A DNA stretch of 23,690 nt from JANYCG01 sp031431035. Lineage in GTDB: Bacteria > Pseudomonadota > Gammaproteobacteria > Burkholderiales > Burkholderiaceae_C. The stretch spans positions 1 to 23,690 of the forward strand of contig JANPCR010000016.1 of assembly GCA_031431035.1 (NCBI GenBank). The letters run 5' to 3'. Shown here piece by piece: positions 7,136-15,200 of the stretch (positions are counted from its first letter, which is position 1; each line of letters opens with the position of its first letter). Made by a program: the position numbers and the translations under genes. The notes below the pieces were generated by a model. The model searched no databases, was not told the origin of the DNA, and saw nothing but the letters and a program-made list of their open reading frames with translations.

Positions 7136-8311
7136 CTATTTTGGCCACAAAACCCATAGTTTCAGCGGCTGCTTTAAACGCCCGGCCAAATCACCCGCCT
7201 CTGGCCCCCAGCCAACAAAATAGTCCGCCCGCACCGCGCCCACGATGGCGCTACCTGTGTCTTGCGCCATCACCAGCCTTTGCAAACTGACCTGCGGCCC
7301 GGCGGATGACAGCCAAACTGGCGTGCCATACGGAATGCTCTGCGGATCTACCGCAATCGACCGCCCAGGCGTCAAAGCCACGCCCTGTGCTCCTTTGGGG
7401 CCCTGGTCAGCATCAGCCCCTTGCAAGGACTCTTCTTTGAAAAACACCATGCGCGGGTTGCTCCAGATCATTTCTTGCACGCGCCTGGGGTTTTGCACAG
7501 TCCAGGCCTTGATGCCCGGCCAGGACGCGTCTTTGATCGCGCCTTGGTCCAGCAGCCAACGGCCCACGCTTTTGTAAGGATGGTCGTTGGTGCCCGCATA
7601 GGCCAGGCGAATCCAGGCTTTACTGCCATCGGGCTGGTTGATTTGCAACCGCCCGGAGCCCTGAATTTGCAGCACCAAGGCGTCCACAGGGTCGCTCAGG
7701 TAGGCGATTTCACGCCCTTTGAGCGCGGCCTGGGCTTGCGGCAGGGTGTCGATCTCTTGGCGCGTGAACCACGGCTTGCGAGCGGCCAGACCCGCAGGCG
7801 GCTGGTAAAGCGGCACGCTGAAACTGGTTGTAGGCAAGCGGCTGGCCTGCAAAATCGGCTCGTAGTAGGCCGTCAACAGACCCTGTGCATCCGCTTGCAA
7901 GGTCTCAACACGGTACGGCTGCAGGCGACTTTGCAGCCATTGGCGCTGCTCGGCTGCGCTCGCAATGCTCAAACGCCGCACGTCAGCGCACAGCCTGGCA
8001 AACACGGGGCCAGGGCGCTCACAGCTTTTCAACCAGGCATTCCAGACTTCAAAAATCGGGTCGTCGGCAAAGCCCGGCAGATCAGCCCAGCGCACCGCAA
8101 CCCAGCGGCTTTTTCCTTGCAACAAAGGCGGCGGCAAAGGCAGTTCATCATCAGGGCTGGCGGCTGGCGTGTTCGCCTGTGGGGTAGATGGCGAGTTCGC
8201 CTGCGCGGGTGCGCCCGACGCGGTGTCGGGGGATTGCCGGGCCACATTGGCACAACTGGCCAGCGTTCCTACAATCAAGGCCCAACCCACCAACCGAAGG
8301 AGCCTTTTCAT
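7136..8311 (-). CDS. mltA: Membrane-bound lytic murein transglycosylase A (lipoprotein)
   Basis: MltA cleaves the MurNAc-GlcNAc bond in peptidoglycan to leave 1,6-anhydro ends, and is anchored to the outer membrane by lipid. From ATG 8311 it is 391 residues. The N-terminus MKRLLRLVGWALIVGTLASC is a lipoprotein signal with the lipidated cysteine at about residue 20, followed by a Pro/Ala/Ser-rich linker to about residue 65. The enzyme domain carries LLTAYYEP (about 145-152) and the C-terminal 3D-type part with SIAVDPQSIPYGTPVWL and QDTGSAIVGAVRADYFVGWG. The aspartate in RADYF (about D363) corresponds to the catalytic position of the family. The frame stays open for 71 codons upstream, but the signal peptide argues for this start even though no good Shine-Dalgarno precedes it. 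A palindromic terminator follows the stop. Its ATG overlaps that of an oppositely oriented small gene. Confidence 0.93.
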   Translation of the reverse strand: MKRLLRLVGWALIVGTLASCANVARQSPDTASGAPAQANSPSTPQANTPAASPDDELPLPPPLLQGKSRWVAVRWADLPGFADDPIFEVWNAWLKSCERPGPVFARLCADVRRLSIASAAEQRQWLQSRLQPYRVETLQADAQGLLTAYYEPILQASRLPTTSFSVPLYQPPAGLAARKPWFTRQEIDTLPQAQAALKGREIAYLSDPVDALVLQIQGSGRLQINQPDGSKAWIRLAYAGTNDHPYKSVGRWLLDQGAIKDASWPGIKAWTVQNPRRVQEMIWSNPRMVFFKEESLQGADADQGPKGAQGVALTPGRSIAVDPQSIPYGTPVWLSSAGPQVSLQRLVMAQDTGSAIVGAVRADYFVGWGPEAGDLAGRLKQPLKLWVLWPK

Positions 8312-8312
8312 G
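8296..8312 (+). promoter_or_regulatory. Strong RBS and start of the small membrane-protein gene
   Basis: GAAGGAG (8296-8302) is followed after 7 nt by ATG (8310-8312), near-ideal spacing for initiation. The site lies inside the first codons of mltA on the other strand. It is the main reason to accept the short plus-strand gene. Confidence 0.6.
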
Positions 8313-8474
8313 GGATTGTTGCTGTTAGAGGCCTTGGGTGCCATGGTGTTGCTGATTGTGATTGTCTGGTGGACCATGTTTTCAGGGCGAAGCAAGGGGG
8401 AGATCAAAGGCGAGACCAGAGGCAAGACCGATAGCAAGATTGAGGATGACGCCAAGCCGCCACCCCCTACCTGA
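8310..8474 (+). CDS. Small single-pass membrane protein (54 aa), function unknown
   Basis: This is a 54-residue protein. A hydrophobic segment at about residues 2-23 (LLLLEALGAMVLLIVIVWW) is followed by TMFSGR and then a highly charged, Lys/Glu/Asp-rich tail ending in PPPPT. That is the form of a small inner-membrane protein with a cytoplasmic or periplasmic charged tail. Support comes from a near-ideal RBS, a membrane-protein composition unlike a random antisense frame, and a start that does not need the longer open frame upstream. Its ATG shares the tetranucleotide CATG (8309-8312) with the mltA start on the opposite strand, so the two genes diverge with overlapping start codons and their promoters must lie inside each other's coding or 5' regions. 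It converges on the response regulator gene 53 bp away. I do not recognise a named family, though short proteins of this look near mltA seem familiar in related bacteria. Confidence 0.6.
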   Translation: MGLLLLEALGAMVLLIVIVWWTMFSGRSKGEIKGETRGKTDSKIEDDAKPPPPT

Positions 8475-8485
8475 TTTGACCTGAC

Positions 8486-8512
8486 TTGGACACCGCCTGA
8501 ATTGGACACCGC
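8486..8512. repeat. Short direct repeat in the convergent spacer
   Basis: TTGGACACCGC occurs twice (8486-8496 and 8502-8512) with a 16-bp period, between the stop codons of the small membrane protein and the response regulator. The spacer holds no clear terminator hairpin. The role is unknown, and it may be a small tandem duplication. Confidence 0.5.
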
Positions 8513-8527
8513 TTGCCACGGCATCCG

Positions 8528-9208
8528 TCAAATGCCCCGCAGCAGGTTGGCCAGTTCGACTGCCGACTTGACCTCCATCTTGTCAAACACCCGCGCCCGG
8601 TGAACTTCGACCGTTCGCACGCTGATGTTGAGCTGGTCTGCAATCAGCTTGTTGGGCAACCCCTCCACCACCAGCGCCATCACGTCGCGCTCACGGTCTG
8701 TTAGGTCGGCTAAGCGAGCCTTGTGCAAAGATTTGACTTTTTGCGCTTCAACCACTTGGCCCGAAAGCGCCAGTGCCTGCAAAACGCGATCCACCAGGGC
8801 ATTGTCTGAAAACGGTTTTTCGCAAAAGTCCAACGCACCGCGTCTCACGGCCTCTACCGCTGTGGGCACATCTGCGTGGCCCGTCAAAAAAATCACCGGC
8901 ATCGCCAAATGCAAATTTCGGGCGACCAACCAGTCAAACAATGCTAAGCCGCTGAGGCCCGGCATGCGCACATCCAGCAGAAGGCAACAGGGCTGCTTGA
9001 ATTCGAAGCTGGCGCCAATTGGGTCTGACGGGCTGCCCTTGCCGGCAGTTCTGCCGCCACTGTCGCCATTCAGCATGGCCTGAAACTTCTCCGCGCTGTC
9101 AAACAACTGGCTTGGGCAATGGCGCGACCGCAACAGCCAGGCCAATGCATCGCGCACGCCAGCGTCGTCATCGACGATGAAAACGCAGGCATCTAAAACG
9201 GGTTGCAT
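8528..9208 (-). CDS. Two-component response regulator, FixJ/NarL type (REC + LuxR HTH)
   Basis: This is a DNA-binding regulator of 226 residues, activated by phosphorylation from its partner kinase. The receiver domain shows the acidic cluster DDD (13-15), the phospho-acceptor in LLLDVRMPGLSG (D79), a conserved threonine in FLTGHAD (T109) and the lysine in EKPF (K131). The C-terminal LuxR-type helix-turn-helix runs from LTDRERDVMALVVEGLPNK through ISVRTVEVHRARV (about 169-205). A Gly/Ser-rich insertion of about 20 residues (about 48-70) separates helix 2 from the phospho-acceptor strand, longer than usual. The gene starts 29 bp after the kinase stop, so the two form an operon. The pair resembles DctS/DctR of C4-dicarboxylate control, but no dct transporter genes are in view, so the signal and targets are unknown. 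Confidence 0.93.
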   Translation of the reverse strand: MQPVLDACVFIVDDDAGVRDALAWLLRSRHCPSQLFDSAEKFQAMLNGDSGGRTAGKGSPSDPIGASFEFKQPCCLLLDVRMPGLSGLALFDWLVARNLHLAMPVIFLTGHADVPTAVEAVRRGALDFCEKPFSDNALVDRVLQALALSGQVVEAQKVKSLHKARLADLTDRERDVMALVVEGLPNKLIADQLNISVRTVEVHRARVFDKMEVKSAVELANLLRGI

Positions 9209-9237
9209 GAGACGATATTAGTGCACGCAGCCCTACT

Positions 9238-11355
9238 TCAGACCTGCGGGCTTTCCCCAACCGAAGGCAAGGTGAAGCTGAACACCGTGCCGCAGGGCAG
9301 ATTGGGTTCAAACACCAACGCGCTGCCATGCTGCTCCACCACGGTGCGGCACAGGCTCAACCCCAAACCCATGCCTTCGGCTTTGGTCGTGAAAAATGGC
9401 GTGAAAAGCTGCGCCTTCACCTCTTCCGATATACCAAAGCCAAAATCTGCTACCGAGAACACCACGGCCAAAAGCTCATTCGCAGTCGTTGTACCCAACG
9501 GCGTTCCCGCTGAAATGTCTGAAGCTGCCAGATCAGGCAGATCTGGCGCAGTAGACCGGCCCGCCCTGCGCACGGTTAAGCGCAATACACGCGTGGCAAC
9601 GCCAGGCTGGTCCATGGCCTGCATGGCATTGCGCGCCAAATTCAAAAGAACCTGCTCGATCATGGTTCGGTCACACATCACCCAGGGCAAGTCGTTTTGA
9701 ACGTCTGGCTGCACTTGTATTGACAACTTCACCGCCTGCAAACTGACCAGCGGCAGCACGGCGTCAAACAAGGCTTGCGGGGCCACGGGCGCGCGCGACT
9801 GGTCGCGCCTGCGCACAAAGTCGTGCACGCTTTTGATGATTTTTCCTGCCCGTTCGGCTTGCTCGGCAATGCGGCGCATCACCATTTCAAAGTCGGCACC
9901 TTGGTCGGGTGACCAAACGGGTGCCAAACCTTTCTGTTCAGCGCCTACGCGCAGGTCGCTCAGCACGTTGACTGAGCCTGCTGCATAACTTGAAATGGCC
10001 GCCAAGGGTTGATTCAGTTCATGGCTGAGCAGTGAAGCCATTTCTCCCACCGTGGCCAGACGGGCCGTGGCCTGCAGACGTTCCTGGCTGGTGCGCGACA
10101 ACTCCTGCACCCGGCGCTGCTCGCTGATGTCGATGCAGGCGCTCATCCAGCCGGTTTGCAGGCCCTGGGCGTTGATCAACGGCGCTTCAATGATCAACAC
10201 CGGAAAATGCGAACCATCCTTGCGCACAAAAACCGACTCGAACCCCTCGCGCGGGGGCACATTGCCCGACAAGCGAATGGCTTGGCGACTGGCGTATTCT
10301 TCCAGCAGCGCACGGGGCCAATAGGGCGCGGGTTCGCTTTGCTCCAGCTCCTGCGCATTGAAACCCACCATTTTGCAAAACGCGGGGTTGACGTAAGTGG
10401 TGCGGCCACGCAAATCACGGGCCCGCAAGCCAGTCAGCAGCGAGTCTTCCATGGCTTTGCGAAAGGCCAATGCGTCGCCCAAGTTGTGCTCGGCCCTGAG
10501 CCTGCGGCGGTTGTCTTTGACCAGCAAACCCAGCACCGACAGCAGCGCAATCGACATTAAAGTTACAAGCGCTGTCAACACATTGGGAAACAGCTCGGGT
10601 GCACCGCGCGAGCTGGTCAAACGCAGCACCAAAGTATTGCCTGGCAGGTCAACCAGTTGCTGTGCCATGAACAGCCTGCTGCCCCGTGGCCCCACACTGC
10701 GCAAGGCCAACCGGGTGCCGTCAGGCTCTATAAAAGAAACCTCCTGGATGCGCGGTGCCTGACGCCCCAGCAAGTCAACCAACAGGTCGGGCAAGGAATA
10801 AGTGGCCACCAAAAAGCCGGTTAGCCGCCCGGCCACGACCTGCGCCAGGCAAACCTCCATCACCTCGATGCCCAAACCGTCGGCAAGCGACACAAAATAG
10901 CTGTTGGAGTAGGCGGGGCCATACAGCTTGGCGGCGGAAGAACAAGCCTGCGAGACATCGGTTTTTGACGATTCGCGACCCATACGCTCAAACACCGGTG
11001 CACGGTAAGGGGAATCTACCTGCCATTTGGTCTGCAACTGGGGGTCGCGCCATTCAATGCGAACCATCTCGCGGCGTTGGCGCAACAAATCCTCTGCGCT
11101 GTTGGCCCAAACCTGCGCGTTGGGTTCATTGAACTGAATGGCTTGAAGGCTTTGCACATTGCGCGTCAAAGCAGAGCGGACCTCGTCCACAGCTTGGCTG
11201 GCGTCGCGCTCCAGGTTGTCTTGCACCTGGCTGCTTTCATACCGCGCCGCCAACCAAATCAACATGACCAGCAAGGCCAGCACCAAGCCCACCAGCATCA
11301 GCCACAGCAGCCATCGGCGCTGTGGCAGTGCGATTTTTGGCAACTTGAAAACCAT
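9238..11355 (-). CDS. PAS-containing sensor histidine kinase
   Basis: This is a membrane sensor kinase of about 705 residues, partner of the downstream FixJ-type regulator. Order of parts, numbered from a GTG one codon upstream: membrane helix (about 16-38), a periplasmic sensor region (about 40-257, containing a double-Cache-like layout), a second helix (258-280), a PAS domain (about 300-413), the dimerisation box ASLLSHELNQPLAAISSYA with the phospho-accepting H446, and an ATPase domain with N577 (NLARNAMQ), DFGFG (638-642), LFTPFFTTK and GMGLGLSL. An insertion of about 35 residues (596-632), rich in Ala/Asp/Thr, lies between the N box and the DxGxG motif. The start could be ATG 11355 or GTG 11358, with AGAAGG a few bases upstream. 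It follows the nitrilase gene by about 90 bp. DctS-like is the closest family I would name. Confidence 0.92.
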   Translation of the reverse strand: MVFKLPKIALPQRRWLLWLMLVGLVLALLVMLIWLAARYESSQVQDNLERDASQAVDEVRSALTRNVQSLQAIQFNEPNAQVWANSAEDLLRQRREMVRIEWRDPQLQTKWQVDSPYRAPVFERMGRESSKTDVSQACSSAAKLYGPAYSNSYFVSLADGLGIEVMEVCLAQVVAGRLTGFLVATYSLPDLLVDLLGRQAPRIQEVSFIEPDGTRLALRSVGPRGSRLFMAQQLVDLPGNTLVLRLTSSRGAPELFPNVLTALVTLMSIALLSVLGLLVKDNRRRLRAEHNLGDALAFRKAMEDSLLTGLRARDLRGRTTYVNPAFCKMVGFNAQELEQSEPAPYWPRALLEEYASRQAIRLSGNVPPREGFESVFVRKDGSHFPVLIIEAPLINAQGLQTGWMSACIDISEQRRVQELSRTSQERLQATARLATVGEMASLLSHELNQPLAAISSYAAGSVNVLSDLRVGAEQKGLAPVWSPDQGADFEMVMRRIAEQAERAGKIIKSVHDFVRRRDQSRAPVAPQALFDAVLPLVSLQAVKLSIQVQPDVQNDLPWVMCDRTMIEQVLLNLARNAMQAMDQPGVATRVLRLTVRRAGRSTAPDLPDLAASDISAGTPLGTTTANELLAVVFSVADFGFGISEEVKAQLFTPFFTTKAEGMGLGLSLCRTVVEQHGSALVFEPNLPCGTVFSFTLPSVGESPQV

Positions 11356-11448
11356 CACTCGGGCCTTCTACAGAAGCGCATGGACTTCGGCAACGCGCTG
11401 AATTTCAGGCACGCCAACCCACATTGCCGAAATACAGGACAAGATCCA

Positions 11449-12270
11449 TCACAACAACACACGGTGGTCCAGCGTAGCAATTTTTTGGTGGCAGGCTTGT
11501 CGATCTGCTTTCAAGAAGTCTGCGCAAACCACGCCTTCGTGCTCAGATTTTTCAGCCAAAACTGCGCCCCAAGGGTCAATCAGCATGCTGTGGCCCCAGG
11601 TGCGACGGCCGTTTTCATGCAGTCCTCCTTGGGCCGCCGCCACCACAAAGGCCTGATTTTCGATGGCGCGAGCGCGCAACAGCACCTCCCAATGGGCCTG
11701 GCCTGTCGTGTGGGTGAAGGCACTGGGCACCAGCAGAATATCAGCACCTTGCGCTGCGTAAATTCGGTACAACTCGGGGAATCGCAGGTCGTAACACACG
11801 CTCATGCCAACGCGCCAGGGAAGGCCCGCACGGTCGATCATGTCAAAGGTTTGCGGCGTTTTGCCGGGCAACAAGACGCGTGACTCGTCAAAACGCTCTT
11901 GCCCATTGTCAAATTTGAACAAGTGAATTTTGTCGTAGCGCGCAATGCACTCGCCGCTTGCAGAAAACACCAGTGAACTGTTGTAGACGCGATCGCCTGG
12001 CGTTGCCAGAGACACCGGCAGGGTTCCGCCCACAATCCACAGCCCCAGTTCGCGTGCCGTTTGGCTCAAAAAATCTTGAATCGGGCCTGTGCCCAAGGGC
12101 TCCTGAACGGCCAGTTTGTCGGTGTCCCGGCGGCCCATCAGGCAAAAGTATTCGGGCAAAACCGCCAATTCAGCGCCCTGTAGCGCGGCTTGCTCCAGCA
12201 AAATCCGCGCACTTTGCAAATTGGCCTGAACCGTGGTGGCTGACACCATTTGAATGGCAGCTACTTTCAT
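11449..12270 (-). CDS. Carbon-nitrogen hydrolase of the Nit1/Nit2 (nitrilase) family
   Basis: This is a cytoplasmic amidase of 273 residues. The nitrilase catalytic triad is visible: E40 in AVLPEYF, K114 in YDKIHLF, and C159 in GMSVCYDLRFPELYR. Close relatives are deaminated-glutathione amidase (Nit1/YbeM type) and omega-amidase (Nit2 type), which repair or recycle deaminated metabolites; the sequence alone does not settle which. The residues around the cysteine (VCYDLRFPELYR) fit the Nit1/Nit2 branch rather than plant or arylaliphatic nitrilases. Its ATG overlaps the yhdP stop codon as ATGA (12270-12267), implying translational coupling. The yhdP-nitrilase order is common in betaproteobacteria, where tldD often follows; here a two-component pair follows instead. 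Confidence 0.93.
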   Translation of the reverse strand: MKVAAIQMVSATTVQANLQSARILLEQAALQGAELAVLPEYFCLMGRRDTDKLAVQEPLGTGPIQDFLSQTARELGLWIVGGTLPVSLATPGDRVYNSSLVFSASGECIARYDKIHLFKFDNGQERFDESRVLLPGKTPQTFDMIDRAGLPWRVGMSVCYDLRFPELYRIYAAQGADILLVPSAFTHTTGQAHWEVLLRARAIENQAFVVAAAQGGLHENGRRTWGHSMLIDPWGAVLAEKSEHEGVVCADFLKADRQACHQKIATLDHRVLL

Positions 12271-15200
12271 TTGGAACCCTCACTTTGCCCACTGGGTCCG
12301 GAAACTGTGCCCAAGGTGCCTGCACCTGATTTTCGTTTGACTTGGGTCACCTGCGGATCGAGCCATGAGCCGTCAATGTGAAACTCCTGGGTTGAGGCCT
12401 CAATCAAAGGGCGGCGCAACAGCACTTGCGCCAAAAACGTGCCTAAACCAATGGCAGGGTTGATCACGGTCGCAATCAGCGACGCGGTGCCTGCATTGAT
12501 TTCGGGCACCACGATGACCCGAATGTCCTGGGTTTCTTTGGCAATGTCAGCGCGTCCGTCCATTAGCACGGCCGCGTTGACGCCTTTCATTTGCAGGTTG
12601 TTGGTGCTGGCGATGCCTTGGTCAATGGTCACATCGCCGCGCACAAAATCAAACGAAAACCCTTCTGTGAAAACATCGCGAAAATCCAAAGCCAATCGGC
12701 GCGGCAGCGATTGCAGGCTCAGCACGCCCAGCAATTTGGCAAGCCCTGGGTCGGCCTTCAAGAACTGTCCGGATTCGACGTTGACCGTGAAGGCACCCGC
12801 CATGCTGGGGTAGTCGGGTGTGATGGGCGACCCCGCCCAGGCCACCTGGCCCTCCAATTTGCCTTTGCCTTGGCGAACCACGTCTTTCATGCCAAACCGC
12901 GCCAGCAGCTCGCCCGCGTTTTGAACATCCAACTTGAAATTCATCACAGTGCGGCGTCTCTCAGACCCGGCTCGGGGGGCGTCGCCTGCAGCTGGCTGAT
13001 TTTGTGCGTTCAGGGCCGCCCAATTGCCAGTCGCCGTGAAAACAGCTTCAGGCAGGATCACATTGAATTTGGCCAATCGCCACTCGCGCGCACCGCCGTC
13101 GCGCAAGCTAGCACCCGCGCCGCGGTTAATGGCTTCAATCTCAATGCGCCCGAGCTTTTTGCCGCGCAATTCCAGCTCTTCCACCACAATGTCCAGCGCC
13201 GGAATGGAAGCGGGCTGATCGTCCAGCAGCGATTCCACATCTTTGGCAGACGCTTGGGCCAAGGTCAGGCGGGCGAGCCTGGCGAATACGCGCCCCGACC
13301 CTGCGCCTGCGGGTTGGCGGTATTCTGCATAGCCGTTCAATTCGGCGGCCTCCAGATTGGCCCGCCAGGTCAGTCCTTCGCGCGACCCACCCACCACCAC
13401 ATTGGTCAATTTGCGGCCCCCTGCGGTGAGCTCGCCTGCGCGAATCGCCATGGTGGTGGGCAGGTAACCCAACGCGGGGTTGCCAGCACCCGCAGCAGGT
13501 GCCACACCCGGCGCAGACACATTGGGCGTGGCAGCCGCAAGTTCTTGTGCGGTCAGCTTGACCCCGGTAGATTGAGTCAGTGCGGCGGCCCATGCGTCCA
13601 GATCAACCCGCGTCATGTTGATGTTGGCAACCACGCCTTGCGCGGGCATGGGCGCAGATTCGTCGGGTGCCAGCCCCACCGCAATGCTGCCGCGCAATAC
13701 CTTGGGGTCCGCCCCGGACACGTCACGCAAATAGGTCACCGAGCCGAGCCGCCCCACATCAAACTTGAGAACATCCTGGGTGACATTGACACCGCCAACT
13801 GCCAGCGCAGCGGGGTCACGAACGGGGGACGCTTCAAATCGCAGTGGCAATACGGCATCTGCGGCTTTGCCAAGCGGCGCGGGCAAATTCAGCGCCACCC
13901 CCACCAGATCGCTGGACACCTGAATTTCGGTGTAGCCGCCGCGCAAAGCCAAGGTCGCGGTGTAGGCGGCGTTGCCTGACGCTTGCGCGGCAATACGAGA
14001 CACATAACCCAAGCCTTTGGTTTGTCGAATCGCCTCGGCGCTGGCCGTGCCGCGTGCCCGCAATACGATACCCGGTGGCTCGCGGCTGCTGCCTGTCGCG
14101 GGCACTGGCCCTAACGCCGCCGAAGACGAAGGCGTCGACTTGGCCATGCCAGCCGGAGCAACCGGGGGTATGGAGCCGCCCTCGAGCGCCAAGTCGCCCC
14201 CGAACATGCGCCCCTGTGTGTTAGCCAGGTAAAACCCGCGTTCAGTGAAATGGATGACCCCTTTGGCGGCCGAAATCAAAGGCGTGGTCGGTGATATTTG
14301 AATGTCGTTGCCAACCATTGCAACGCTGCCCTGCACCGCCGTCTTCTCCAATGCGCCGATGGGCAGGCTCAACTTCATTTTGACGTCGGCCACGCCCGTT
14401 GCCGTGGTTTGAACCAGCGCTTCGCTGATCAACTGGCCCAAAGGCGACGCGTTCACCAAACCCACCAACTGAGACAAAGAACCACGGCCATCCAAATTGA
14501 CCGCCACCGTCGCCTGGTTTAGTAAATCTGGAATCTGGCCCTCGGCCTTGGTGATTTGCAAACTGAGCGGGTCGCCAGAGCCAACGGCCCACGCCGCACC
14601 TAGCACTCCACCCGCCCCTATCACTTTGCCGGTGACCCCTTTGACCTGCAGCATCGAGCGTTCAATCAAAAAGTCCCCTGACATGTCGGCAAGCTCTGGC
14701 CATGGCAAGGTGCCCGGCGACAACAATCGGCGCGGTGCGAAGTCAAAATTAACATCGGAAAATTTGGCTGCAATCGTGAATTCGCCCAGCTTCGGGTTGG
14801 CAAAAGGAATGTCAAAAATGTTGCCTTTGACTTTGAACTTCACGTCTGTGGCCGTGCCTTTTTTGATGGAGTCCTTCACATAGGCGCGCACTCTGGGCAG
14901 CATGAGAGACGGCAAATAGCGGTGCACCTGGGTGCCTTGCAGACGGCTCAACGTGCCTTGCAAATCGACCGAACCAGGAAAGCGCTGAATGCCCTTGGCG
15001 GCGTTGGGCACATTGGTTTGCCACTTGACTTGTGCGTCGCCTTGACCATCGGCATTGGCAAAGCTCAGGTTTGGCATTTGCAAAGCAATGCGGTCGGCAT
15101 CGATTTGCCATTGCGCGTCAGTGGTCAATTGGGTCATGGCAATCAACGGGTCATCGAAGAGCCCTGGCAACACAATAACCCCATCTTTCAGCACGACAGT

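Noticed and set aside
7421..8434. Plus-strand open frame (337 codons) opposite mltA
   Set aside because: Shadow of mltA. The credible plus-strand gene in this area is the separate 54-codon frame starting at 8310, which has its own RBS.
12591..13979. Long plus-strand open frame (462 codons) opposite yhdP
   Set aside because: Antisense to yhdP, with Arg/Gln/His-rich low-information sequence and no RBS or domain signature.
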